In this document: positions 1 to 6,422 of the stretch, piece after piece
Layout of the letters: each line of letters starts with the position of its first letter
How positions within the stretch are numbered: position 1 is the first letter of the stretch
The notes under the pieces: model-generated
Database searches by the model: none
Seen by the model: only the letters and a program-made list of their open reading frames with translations
What the model was told of the DNA's origin: nothing
Source: Nitrososphaerota archaeon
GTDB lineage: Archaea > Thermoproteota > Nitrososphaeria > Nitrososphaerales > UBA57
DNA: 8,830 nucleotides
Direction of reading: 5' to 3'
Assembly: GCA_022572285.1 (NCBI GenBank)
Contig: JACZWF010000052.1
Coordinates: forward strand, 1-8,830
Program-made: the position numbers and the translations under genes

Positions 1-1
1 C

Positions 2-691
2 GGCAACGAACGTGAAGTAGGGGAAGCAGCTCGGGAGAGTGGCCTACCTCGAGAAGAGGTATTTGTTACTACAAAGCTCTGGAATCAAGATCAAGGTTAC
101 GATGCGGTTCTAGAGGCTTGTGAGAAGAGCCTTAAAAGATTAGGCTTCTCTTTTCTTGACCTCTACCTTATTCACTGGCCCGTGGAGAAACGTCGACTTG
201 AAAGCTGGAAAGCATTCGAAAAACTCCTCGATGAAGGAAAATGTCGAGCAATCGGGGTTAGCAACTTCACTGAAGTCCATCTTGAAGAGCTTATAGAAAA
301 CTCATCGATAGTGCCCTCCATAAACCAAGTTGAGTTTAGCCCTTATTTGAATCAGGAGAATCTCCTGAATCTTTGTCGTTCTCATGGGATTTGGCTAGAA
401 GCTTACAGTCCCCTAACACGTGGGAAAAAACTTAGAGATCCCAAGCTCATGGAAATAGCTCAAAGGTATGGCAAGACATCAGCTCAGGTTCTGATTCGTT
501 GGGTTCTTCAAAAAGATATGATAGTCTTGCCAAAATCATTTGATGTTAAGCGAATAGAGGAGAATTTGAATGTATATGACTTTAAGATTACAGATCGTGA
601 CATGAACGTGCTAGATTCTATGAACCAGAATCTCAGGAACTCCTGGAATCCTTATGCCCCAGAAGACATACGAGCTTTTTCTTCGTCTTAG
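2..691 (+). CDS. Aldo/keto reductase, 5'-truncated by the window edge
   Basis: NAD(P)H-dependent oxidoreductase of the aldo/keto reductase superfamily, expected to reduce aldehydes or ketones in the cytoplasm; the substrate cannot be read from sequence. The frame is open from base 2, so the real start lies upstream; an in-frame GTG at 182 is internal, because conserved family sequence precedes it. The visible 229 residues begin with GNEREVG, the segment that directly follows the catalytic Tyr in this family, so the Asp and Tyr of the tetrad are just outside the window. The catalytic Lys (TTKLW, codon 74-76) and His (LIHWP, codon 173-175) are present. GVSNF, the INQVEFSP strand, EAYSPL and the cofactor-binding VLPKS motif follow in normal order. 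Family length is about 270-280 residues, so roughly 45 are missing. It converges with the ABC operon across 137 bp. The family is certain, the substrate unknown. Confidence 0.95.
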   Translation, partial: GNEREVGEAARESGLPREEVFVTTKLWNQDQGYDAVLEACEKSLKRLGFSFLDLYLIHWPVEKRRLESWKAFEKLLDEGKCRAIGVSNFTEVHLEELIENSSIVPSINQVEFSPYLNQENLLNLCRSHGIWLEAYSPLTRGKKLRDPKLMEIAQRYGKTSAQVLIRWVLQKDMIVLPKSFDVKRIEENLNVYDFKITDRDMNVLDSMNQNLRNSWNPYAPEDIRAFSSS

Positions 692-828
692 TTCAGGAAT
701 CCTCCGTGACCTCAATTCCACTGACCCCCAATTAACCTTGCCTGCCTTCTGGCCTTGTTGGTGTATTACGTCAGGTCACCTGCTGGATGGTACGATGAGT
801 AGGTGAGATTCAAGTCGGACCTTCGCTA

Positions 829-1593
829 CTATCTTCCGACTCTTCTAAATGCTAATGCAGCTGCCCCAATGAAGATAAAAGTTGCAATTGCCATGCCCCC
901 AAGTGCAACTGGTAACCGGGATAGATCTCCAGTTATCATGAGAGCCCTCAGAGCCTCAACCACGTAACTCATGGGGTTTATGATTGAAACAATCTGCAAC
1001 CAACGTGGCATGATTTCAATCGGATAGAGTGCATTACTTGCGAAAAATAGTGGCATCGTGAGCAACTGCATCATTCCCATCACTCTTTCTCTAGTATTCA
1101 GCAATGTAGTTACAAAGATAGACATGCTAGAAAAACAGACCCCAAAAGTAAATACTACCCCTATGACCGCGAGTACGTATATGGGGTTGTAAATCAGATC
1201 TACTCCCATCACGAATGCAATGGCGAATATGACCCCAGCTTGAAAAAGTCCCTTTACCCCTCCGCTAAAGGCCTTGCCGAGGACGATCGAGGTCCTAGGA
1301 GCTGGTGCAGCAAGCAATCTGTCAAGTTGACCTAGGTCTCTTTCCCACACCAAAGAAACTCCTGTAAAGATAGCTATGAAGAGAACCGATTGGGCAAGGA
1401 CACCAGGAGTTATGAATGAGAGATATGATACCTCTCCTAAGGGTAACTCCCGAAATTGCCTGAAGACTGAACCAAATATTGTCAGCCAAAGGACGGGTTG
1501 TATCGCTCGGATTAAGAGATCGGTCTGGTCATGCCTCATCTTACGAAGCTCCAACTCCCAGATGACCGCGGTCTTTTCTAAGATGGCAAACAT
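829..1593 (-). CDS. ABC-2 type transporter permease (DrrB-like)
   Basis: Membrane subunit of an ABC-2 family exporter, likely moving a drug, lipid or other hydrophobic or glycan substrate out of the cell with the ATPase encoded just upstream. The 254 residues match the usual family length. About six membrane segments are seen, near residues 29-47, 60-80, 107-128, 136-160, 172-192 and 228-250. The segment from PLFFASNALYP through INPMSYVVEALR is the conserved C-terminal signature of the ABC2_membrane family. The cytoplasmic WERDLGQLDRLLAAP stretch is the typical coupling region. The ATG start has GAGGT (1601-1605 on the complement) 7 nt upstream, inside the end of the ATPase gene. The 5-nt gap indicates one transcript and translational coupling. 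Family assignment is firm; the transported substrate cannot be inferred. Confidence 0.95.
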   Translation of the reverse strand: MFAILEKTAVIWELELRKMRHDQTDLLIRAIQPVLWLTIFGSVFRQFRELPLGEVSYLSFITPGVLAQSVLFIAIFTGVSLVWERDLGQLDRLLAAPAPRTSIVLGKAFSGGVKGLFQAGVIFAIAFVMGVDLIYNPIYVLAVIGVVFTFGVCFSSMSIFVTTLLNTRERVMGMMQLLTMPLFFASNALYPIEIMPRWLQIVSIINPMSYVVEALRALMITGDLSRLPVALGGMAIATFIFIGAAALAFRRVGR

Positions 1594-1598
1594 AGGAA

Positions 1599-2597
1599 TT
1601 ACCTCATTCGCCGAAAAGTTCGCCGAACTTGCTTAACATGACTATAGTCTCCTTCGCGTTCCACATCAGTGAGCCTCGATCCAGCATATTTTAGAAAAAC
1701 ATCATCCAGGGTTGGTCGGTGGGAATGAATTGCATCAACTATTACTCCGGCCCGGGTGAGGGTATTAATCAGCAGAGGGAGAGCGGTCTCTGCGGAATTC
1801 ACAATCATACTTATTGTATTGTTTTTGGCAATTGGTTTCGTGTCTCCGAATTTGCCGGTGAGAATAGACAGAGCCTTCTCAGGTGCTTTCGTCTCGAACT
1901 GTATGCTATCACCACCCACGCTCCGCTTCAAATTTGTGGGAGTATCAACTACTCCTATCTTTCCGCTATTTATTATCGCAATCTTTTCACAAAGTTCATC
2001 TGCTTCCCCCATGTCGTGGGTAGTCAAGAAGATCGTAATTCCAAATTCGTCAACCAACCGACGCAAGAGCTCTCTCACTACAAGTCTGACTTGAGGATCA
2101 AGGCCTATTGTCGGTTCGTCGAGAATCAAGAGCCTGGGCCTATGAACAAGAGCCGCCCCGATTTCAAGTCTCCTCATCATTCCTCCAGAATATTTTTTCA
2201 CAAGATCATTCGCTCTGTCCTGTATTCCAAGAAGATCCATTATCTCCGTAATTCTCGATTTTCGGATTGAGCTCGGAACACCATAGAGCTTTGCTGAGAT
2301 AAGGAGGTTCTCATAACCAGTGATTTCGTTAGACAATGATAGGTTCTGAGAGACGTAACCAATATTCTCCCGAGCTCTGTCAGGCTTAGATTGGACGTCG
2401 ATCCCGAATATTTCTACATGGCCTTTATCCGGTCGAGTAAGACCTAACATTATTTTTATTGCCGTTGTCTTACCAGCACCGTTAGGCCCTAGAAATCCGA
2501 ATATCTCCCTCTCATCGACTTCGAAGGAGATATTATCAAGTGCCTTTAGTCGACCGTAGCTTTTGGAAAGACTAGCAACACTTACGGCTCTTGACAA
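1599..2597 (-). CDS. ABC transporter ATP-binding protein (DrrA-like)
   Basis: Cytoplasmic ATPase that powers the ABC-2 permease encoded 5 nt downstream. All motifs are intact: Walker A GPNGAGKT at residues 37-44, Q-loop Gln84, signature YSGGMMRR at about 136-143 (the variant usual in DrrA-type exporters), Walker B LLILDEPT with catalytic Glu161, D-loop GLD at 165-167 and switch His194. After the nucleotide-binding domain comes a DUF4162-type C-terminal extension ending in PTLDDVFLKYAG, then a basic tail. At 332 residues it is normal for a DrrA-like protein. The start is TTG: an in-frame TGA lies 36 nt upstream, with no ATG or GTG between it and the TTG. There is no good ribosome-binding site, but a TATA-like box sits about 28 nt upstream, suggesting leaderless translation. 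First gene of a two-gene operon. Confidence 0.95.
   Translation of the reverse strand: MSRAVSVASLSKSYGRLKALDNISFEVDEREIFGFLGPNGAGKTTAIKIMLGLTRPDKGHVEIFGIDVQSKPDRARENIGYVSQNLSLSNEITGYENLLISAKLYGVPSSIRKSRITEIMDLLGIQDRANDLVKKYSGGMMRRLEIGAALVHRPRLLILDEPTIGLDPQVRLVVRELLRRLVDEFGITIFLTTHDMGEADELCEKIAIINSGKIGVVDTPTNLKRSVGGDSIQFETKAPEKALSILTGKFGDTKPIAKNNTISMIVNSAETALPLLINTLTRAGVIVDAIHSHRPTLDDVFLKYAGSRLTDVEREGDYSHVKQVRRTFRRMR
1601..1605 (-). promoter_or_regulatory. Ribosome-binding site of the ABC permease
   Basis: GAGGT on the complement, 7 nt before the permease ATG at 1593 and overlapping the last codons of the ATPase gene. It matches the archaeal anti-SD consensus GGAGGTGAT and supports this start and translational coupling. 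Confidence 0.7.
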
Positions 2598-3030
2598 GTA
2601 TTCGTGATGGCAGTGATCTCCTAATAAAGCTCATCTGAAGTGAGCGACCACGAGGCAGAACCAGTCTGGCCGGGCTACCAACACCCCAGTCATATCCTCT
2701 TGAGGAGTAGGACAAGAGACGGATGATTTTCTCAATGTCTGCAAGGAACTCTACCTTTCCTGACTGCCCGGGGAGAAGTAAATTAGCTACATCTAGGTAA
2801 TCTACTCTGAATAATGCACAGTTGGATCAGCGCGCACGCGAATTCTATCTCTGGCAGCTGGAAGGAGATAACGACATAGTTACCGCGATTAAGACCCATG
2901 GGACTCTCTTTCTCATTTTAGATTTTGTATCAAAAAAAAAAGAAAGTCATAGATCGTCACTTGCTAATGCGGGATTTGCGACACTGAAAATTGTTATTTC
3001 TTTTTCCTAATCATCGACCTCTTCCTTAAT
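2598..3030. other. Gene-free divergent intergenic region
   Basis: 433 bp between the divergently transcribed ABC operon and the small membrane protein. It holds the ABC TATA-like box near its left end, a short perfect inverted repeat (TCCTC-TT-GAGGA, 2695-2706), a 10-A run (2932-2941) and an AT-rich stretch (about 2915-3010) that probably includes the promoter of the 3031 gene (TTATTT near 2995-3000). A 62-codon TTG-initiated reading frame at 2822-3010 has no ribosome-binding site and no recognisable protein character. No tRNA or other structured RNA was recognised. Confidence 0.6.
2622..2629 (-). promoter_or_regulatory. TATA-like box of the ABC operon
   Basis: CTTTATTA on the complement, centred about 28 nt before the TTG start at 2597. 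This is the archaeal TATA-to-start distance expected for a leaderless mRNA, and fits the absence of a close Shine-Dalgarno sequence. Confidence 0.55.
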
Positions 3031-3450
3031 ATGGCCATAGGGAATGGTTCCGTCGTGGAAAGGTATCCGGGTCCTTCAGATTCAGGGAAGAAGATTACGC
3101 GGAGATACATTATAGGACTCGTTATTGGACTTACGATAATCATGATCGGAATCTTTGCAAATGTGTTTGGTTTAGCTCTTGCGGGTGTCGAAGTTATAGA
3201 TCCTGGGGCACGAACAGGAGACATGGGGGTGGCGGTGAGAGAGACAGATACGGATGCGAGCCCGATTCTTGGTGTTGCATTGATTCTGATAGGGGGTATG
3301 ATTAACCTCGGAGCGATTTACAGAGGTAACAGGGAATCCAGTAACTTGCAGGAACACAAGTTGAGAACAAGAAGTATTGCAATGGGCCTTATAGTCACTA
3401 TTTTATTTATGGTCATAGGCGTTTATTCTTCATTCGTATTATTCCAATAA
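3031..3450 (+). CDS. Small three-helix membrane protein of unknown function
   Basis: 139 residues; I do not recognise the family. A short hydrophilic N-terminus with a basic patch (KKITRR, 20-25) precedes a long hydrophobic segment (about 26-53). Then comes a polar, acidic loop (about 54-76, containing ETDTD), a second membrane segment (about 77-98), a polar stretch with several Arg and Lys (99-113) and a third membrane segment to the C-terminus (about 114-137). By the positive-inside rule the N-terminus and second loop are cytoplasmic and the acidic loop faces out. The ATG has no clear Shine-Dalgarno sequence. A weak TATA-like stretch around 2992-3001 would give a leader of only a few bases. 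The next gene starts about 75-90 bp downstream on the same strand and could be co-transcribed. Codon structure and clear membrane topology support a real gene. Confidence 0.75.
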   Translation: MAIGNGSVVERYPGPSDSGKKITRRYIIGLVIGLTIIMIGIFANVFGLALAGVEVIDPGARTGDMGVAVRETDTDASPILGVALILIGGMINLGAIYRGNRESSNLQEHKLRTRSIAMGLIVTILFMVIGVYSSFVLFQ

Positions 3451-3526
3451 TGGACTGAAGACCCCTTGTCCTATCCACCATGTATCCAGATTCGTGAAAA
3501 ATCTCTTCAAAAGTTGAGTTAAGTTG

Positions 3527-3532
3527 GGTGAT
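3527..3532 (+). promoter_or_regulatory. Shine-Dalgarno sequence favouring the GTG start at 3539
   Basis: GGTGAT is an exact match to part of the archaeal SD consensus GGAGGTGAT and lies 6 nt before GTG 3539-3541. The alternative TTG at 3524 would place this sequence inside the coding region and has no ribosome-binding site of its own. Confidence 0.55.
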
Positions 3533-3538
3533 TCACTC

Positions 3539-4024
3539 GTGACAAACAAAGGTCTAATAATCGAAGGGGTTTTTCAAGGTGACGAAATGCAGACTTTCCA
3601 CAACTGGCTCCTCGATGAAGAAAAAGTACTTCACGAGGCTAGCAAGATAGCGGTCAACGGAGAAGATGGCTTCGTGGGCGGTCTAACGAATAGGCGCCTG
3701 ATTCTGATGAAGGGCGACAAATTGCTTGAATTTTCTCTTGGAGGGATAAAATCTGCAAAATGGGAGAATCTGAATAGGTCGTTGATAAGATCGAAGAAAC
3801 AAGTCCTTGCTATTTCTGGGTCGACACATGAAGTAAGGCTTGATGGTAAGAAGGAGGATCTGGATCAACTAGCTTTTTACATTGGAGGGCTATTATCCAA
3901 GGAAAGCTCTGTCATTGATGATGATGATGTAGTAGAAGAGTTGGACACTGATTATGATGATACCGATTTGTCAGAGCTTGAATTAGAACTAGAGTCAGAA
4001 AGAACTGACTGGTCAGAACTCTAG
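3539..4024 (+). CDS. Bacterial PH-like domain protein with acidic C-terminal tail
   Basis: Predicted soluble protein of 161 residues from the GTG start. The central part (about residues 25-120) has the strand order and the GLTNRRLILMKGDKLLEF signature typical of bacterial-type PH-like (bPH) domains, where a TN-x-RL strand is followed by a turn and further strands (QVLAISGS, HEVRL). A helix (DLDQLAFYIGGLL) closes the domain, as in PH folds. The last roughly 35 residues are strongly acidic (runs of Asp and Glu, no Lys), probably disordered, and contain a GAT-repeat-encoded Asp run. An in-frame TTG at 3524 would add five residues, and a TGA at 3515-3517 rules out anything longer. GTG 3539 is chosen for the well-spaced GGTGAT. 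No catalytic motif is seen; a lipid- or protein-binding role is inferred only from the fold. It may be co-transcribed with the membrane protein at 3031-3450. Confidence 0.75.
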   Translation: MTNKGLIIEGVFQGDEMQTFHNWLLDEEKVLHEASKIAVNGEDGFVGGLTNRRLILMKGDKLLEFSLGGIKSAKWENLNRSLIRSKKQVLAISGSTHEVRLDGKKEDLDQLAFYIGGLLSKESSVIDDDDVVEELDTDYDDTDLSELELELESERTDWSEL

Positions 4025-4104
4025 CAACAAGGAACAGCTTAGTCCATAGCTGAGTTTAGACTGTCGCCCGAATCTTCACATTTGGATAGTTTTTCCCCTT
4101 GGAT

Positions 4105-4128
4105 TTTCACGGGCAGCGCCCGATGAAA
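4105..4128. terminator. Bulged stem-loop between convergent genes
   Basis: TTTCACGGGC (4105-4114) pairs with GCCCG-A-TGAAA (4118-4128) around an AGC loop: ten base pairs with a single bulged A at 4123. It lies in the 147-bp space between convergent genes ending at 4024 (+) and 4172 (-), and a T5 run (4090-4094) precedes it on the + strand. A bidirectional transcription end or mRNA 3'-end structure is the simplest reading. Archaeal termination relies mostly on T-tracts, so function is uncertain. Confidence 0.4.
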
Positions 4129-4171
4129 CGGATCTGTAGTCTGACTGAGAACTATTTCTCTTATCTACAAC

Positions 4172-4975
4172 TTAGCCTGCAGATTCTTGTTCGGTAATAA
4201 ACTCTCCATCCCAACTCCATATCAGTTGATAGAATCCATCTCGACCATCCAGACTTTTGTACTCTGTTCTGTACATGAAATAATACGGATGGTCCCCAAA
4301 TAGCGCACCAACGAAAGAGACTGCGTCAATATCATGTAGGAAACTAGAGACCTCAGTAGGCATCAATATGATTGGGCCGACTGGTTCCGGCAAGTCCATC
4401 TGCGAGGGCAGCGTCTCTACGCTGTCGACTGATGTCTGCATGATTAAGAGAGCTGGCTGTTCCCCAAAATTACGTGTGAAGAGCTCTATCTGGAATAGCT
4501 GAACGCCTGAAAAACTATCTCGACTTTCACAATCTACCGTCTCGCACCATTTGCCGATGTCAAGCCATCCATTATCTGATGTGAGTACCCACAGGATAAA
4601 CGTTTTAGAATCCGTACCGATCCACGGTCGGAATCTCTCGCTCTGTTCTTTCCTTAGGATGTCGACTTGCTGTTGTCCGGCAACCGCTTGAGCTTGGGAA
4701 GCTTCGGCTTGAGCTTGGACATACTGGAGTTATGCCTCCGCTGCAGCTACCTGTTGTTGGGCCGCAATCACTTGCTCGTTCGCCGCCTCTACCTGCTGGA
4801 GTGCTGCATCTGCGATACGTTCAGAAGCTCTCGCTTCAGATTGGGCTGCAAAGAAGGTTAACCCAGAAATGAAAAGAGCCGCAGCCGCTACAATTGCAAT
4901 TGCAAAATTGGTGCCTACCAAGCTCTTCCCGATTAAATCCGTACTAGGTTTAGCTCTCTTTCTGGCCTTGGACAT
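4172..4975 (-). pseudogene. Membrane-anchored coiled-coil protein interrupted by one in-frame TAA
   Basis: One 268-codon frame with a single TAA at 4730-4732 (codon 82). Order: a very basic N-terminus (residues 1-9), one membrane helix (about 24-44), an Ala/Gln-rich coiled coil (about 47-110), an RPWIG motif (116-120), then a beta-rich C-terminal domain with an NFGEQPA segment (169-175). That arrangement is familiar from anchored prokaryotic hypothetical proteins with RPW and N-x-G-x-x-P-A motifs. Heptad core positions 62, 69, 76, 83, 90, 97 and 104 are V, V, V, L, A, A, V, running through the stop in perfect register, so both halves were one protein. A CAA to TAA change would explain it. Without readthrough only an 81-residue anchored fragment is made; the next in-frame ATG, at 4441, starts inside the C-terminal domain. 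Two Cys (144, 149) in the probably external domain could form a disulfide. Nonsense mutation, sequencing error and readthrough are all possible. Confidence 0.8.
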
Positions 4976-5004
4976 TTTGGTACAAATCCTGACAAGGGAT
5001 GTCC

Positions 5005-5014
5005 TTATTATTAG
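5005..5014 (-). promoter_or_regulatory. TATA-like box of the coiled-coil gene
   Basis: CTAATAATAA on the complement, centred about 34 nt before the ATG at 4975. It would give a leader of roughly 7 nt, similar to other genes in the window. It falls in the 93-bp gap after the methyltransferase gene, so this gene probably has its own promoter. Confidence 0.35.
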
Positions 5015-5068
5015 TGTGGTGCTGAACCCAGAATTGTATATGCCCGTCGGTTGGATTCTGTTTCAAGA

Positions 5069-5746
5069 TCAAGTAAAATCAGTCGTATCCTTTTTCAGAA
5101 TTTTTCCAATGACAATTCCTTCAGCGCGCGGGTAGTGATTATTATATGTAGAACGCTCCACTTCCTCCCATTTCGTCTCAATCCATCTATTTTTCCCAGA
5201 GATTCTCTTGAGGCAGCGGAGTTCGGTGAATTGAATGTCTCCTTTCCGTATCAGGTCATCGATTCCAGGATTGTATCCTAATGGTATAGTCACAATCATC
5301 TCCCCTTGTTCATCAAGTAATTCTCTCAGCTTGTTAATGGCGCGAAGGACTTTTTCTGGATCTTTTGGTTGTTCATCCCAACCAACATGTTCCAGTGTAG
5401 AAATACAGATAATCAAGTCATATTTCTTCCGAGGATCAAAATCGACCACGTCTTGATTGATAACGCCCTTAACCCTTTCATATTTGTCCAGAACATCATG
5501 CTCGACAGGATAATACTGAGAAAGTACGTTCCCTACCTCGAGAATTTTTCTTCCCGCATTCTGGTGCCATATCTTCCTGATAATCGGAACCTCAACGGCT
5601 CTTTCATTCAGGAACGTAAAGTTATTGTAACTATAGAGGTACGGGTAGGACTCCCCTTTGAACACGAAGCAATTTGAGGGCCTAACGATAGTGAAGTAAA
5701 AGAGCCAAAGAAAAGTGGTTACCCAATTTCTAATAGTCCTAATCAT
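5069..5746 (-). CDS. Class I SAM-dependent methyltransferase
   Basis: 225 residues. The Rossmann-type motif I is ILEVGNVLS (68-76), followed by the acidic end of strand 2 (HDVLDKYE, 83-90), motif II at QDVVDFDP (98-105) and motif IV/V at DLIICISTLEHVGWDE (110-125). VTIPLGYNPGIDDL follows in strand 5. The GNVLS, STLEHVGWDE and LKRIS segments mark a methyltransferase group I associate with glycan or small-molecule modification, though the acceptor cannot be read from sequence. The N-terminus (about 8-21, WVTTFLWLFYFTIV) is hydrophobic and aromatic and may tether the enzyme to the membrane. The ATG at 5746 has AAGGAG (5751-5756, complement) 4 nt upstream, a strong ribosome-binding site. The gene is divergent from the 6013 gene and 93 bp upstream of the interrupted coiled-coil gene on the same strand. 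Confidence 0.88.
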   Translation of the reverse strand: MIRTIRNWVTTFLWLFYFTIVRPSNCFVFKGESYPYLYSYNNFTFLNERAVEVPIIRKIWHQNAGRKILEVGNVLSQYYPVEHDVLDKYERVKGVINQDVVDFDPRKKYDLIICISTLEHVGWDEQPKDPEKVLRAINKLRELLDEQGEMIVTIPLGYNPGIDDLIRKGDIQFTELRCLKRISGKNRWIETKWEEVERSTYNNHYPRAEGIVIGKILKKDTTDFT

Positions 5747-5750
5747 CCGT

Positions 5751-5756
5751 CTCCTT
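5751..5756 (-). promoter_or_regulatory. Strong ribosome-binding site of the methyltransferase
   Basis: AAGGAG on the complement, 4 nt before the ATG at 5746. It fixes the start of the methyltransferase, including its hydrophobic N-terminal segment. Confidence 0.7.
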
Positions 5757-5780
5757 GGCTGATAGAACTCAGGGCACTCC

Positions 5781-5790
5781 TCATAAACTA
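5781..5790 (-). promoter_or_regulatory. TATA-like box of the methyltransferase gene
   Basis: TAGTTTATGA on the complement, centred about 40 nt before the ATG. A start site about 27 nt downstream would leave a leader of roughly 12 nt, just enough to carry the AAGGAG. A second candidate, CTATTTAG, lies at 5799-5806. Confidence 0.4.
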
Positions 5791-5974
5791 TCCACCTTCT
5801 AAATAGCCTCCATATCTTGTTGTGACTCTTATTTTGAGGGCCGATAAAGAGAGAGATTGCACCGCGCGTACGTGAGGCGGAATCAAATATCTGCCCACTC
5901 AGAAATTGACTAGTCCTCCTGGTTGCGAATCGTCCTGTACCCGGATTGAAGGACCATCTTTGAGCCTTGCTAAG

Positions 5975-5990
5975 TTTAATTAGAAAATTA
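5975..5990 (+). promoter_or_regulatory. TATA-like region of the 6013 gene
   Basis: An AT-rich stretch reading TTTAATTAGAAAATTA, 23-38 nt before the ATG at 6013. Using TTTAATTA as the box predicts a leader of about 8 nt; using AGAAAATTA predicts a leaderless mRNA. No convincing Shine-Dalgarno sequence precedes the ATG. Confidence 0.45.
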
Positions 5991-6012
5991 CCTCTTCCAA
6001 TACGGGAAGACC

Positions 6013-6399
6013 ATGGTAAAGGTTGCAGTGTGGAGCATGCTAGGCATCACCCTAGTAATAGCTTTCATCTTCTCGACACAAATTTTCAACACGTTTGAAG
6101 CTGAAACTGTGGGCCCGGCAATTAGCGTGGTTCGTAGCCAAATTAATCTAGATGATGAAACCCTTCTAATTGAGTTCAGAAACATCGGGAGCAGCGCAGA
6201 TAGCGTCACAAGTATATTTCTGCCAGGAACTGGGACAATTCCTATTCAGGGAAAAATGATTCCTGCAAACTCCGATTCGACTATCTTGATAATCGATTTA
6301 TCGGCCTCGAATCCGAACATCATTCACGGTCAGGTAGTTAGTTTCCAAATAAGGATGGGTAGTGGAATATTAATCCCCTCCGTGGTACTGGTGGAATAG
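6013..6399 (+). CDS. Small membrane-anchored beta-domain protein, pilin-like architecture
   Basis: 128 residues; no named family recognised with confidence. One hydrophobic helix (about 6-23) follows a minimal N-terminus with a single Lys. The rest is a beta-rich domain with no Cys: alternating strands, an EFRNIGSSADSVTSIFL segment (about 55-71), then MIPANSDSTILIIDL and VVSFQIRMGSG. The phrase order (hydrophobic strand, N-x-G, S/T-rich turn, second strand, A/P-N/G-x-S turn) resembles C-terminal beta-sandwich domains of archaeal pilin-like and other secreted proteins. It lacks the K/R-G processing site of a true class III signal, so a simple membrane anchor with an outward-facing domain is more likely. 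The ATG has an AT-rich promoter close upstream. It converges on the DUF4097-like gene with a gap of only 23 bp. Confidence 0.72.
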   Translation: MVKVAVWSMLGITLVIAFIFSTQIFNTFEAETVGPAISVVRSQINLDDETLLIEFRNIGSSADSVTSIFLPGTGTIPIQGKMIPANSDSTILIIDLSASNPNIIHGQVVSFQIRMGSGILIPSVVLVE

Positions 6400-6422
6400 A
6401 TCAATCTGGCGGGGAACCCTTT

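Noticed and set aside
692..828. Short palindrome CAGGT-C-ACCTG (about 771-781) as an operator or terminator
   Set aside because: Arms of only five bases with a 1-nt centre between convergent genes; not distinguishable from chance.
1719..2270. 183-codon + strand frame opposite the ABC ATPase
   Set aside because: Entirely antisense to a gene with every ABC motif intact; composition is that of a shadow frame.
2822..3010. 62-codon TTG-initiated frame on the + strand
   Set aside because: No ribosome-binding site, no recognisable domain, runs through a 10-A homopolymer, and lies in what looks like a promoter region. Could be a small gene but nothing in the sequence supports it.
4115..4160. Possible C/D box guide RNA (GATGA followed by CTGA elements)
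   Set aside because: The C box is incomplete and the box spacing does not fit an archaeal C/D sRNA; the stem-loop explains part of the same bases better.
4172..4441. Separate 89-residue gene starting at ATG 4441
   Set aside because: The ATG lies within a continuous beta domain that is open in the same frame back to codon 83 of the anchored protein; no ribosome-binding site was evident. Better read as the C-terminal part of the interrupted gene.
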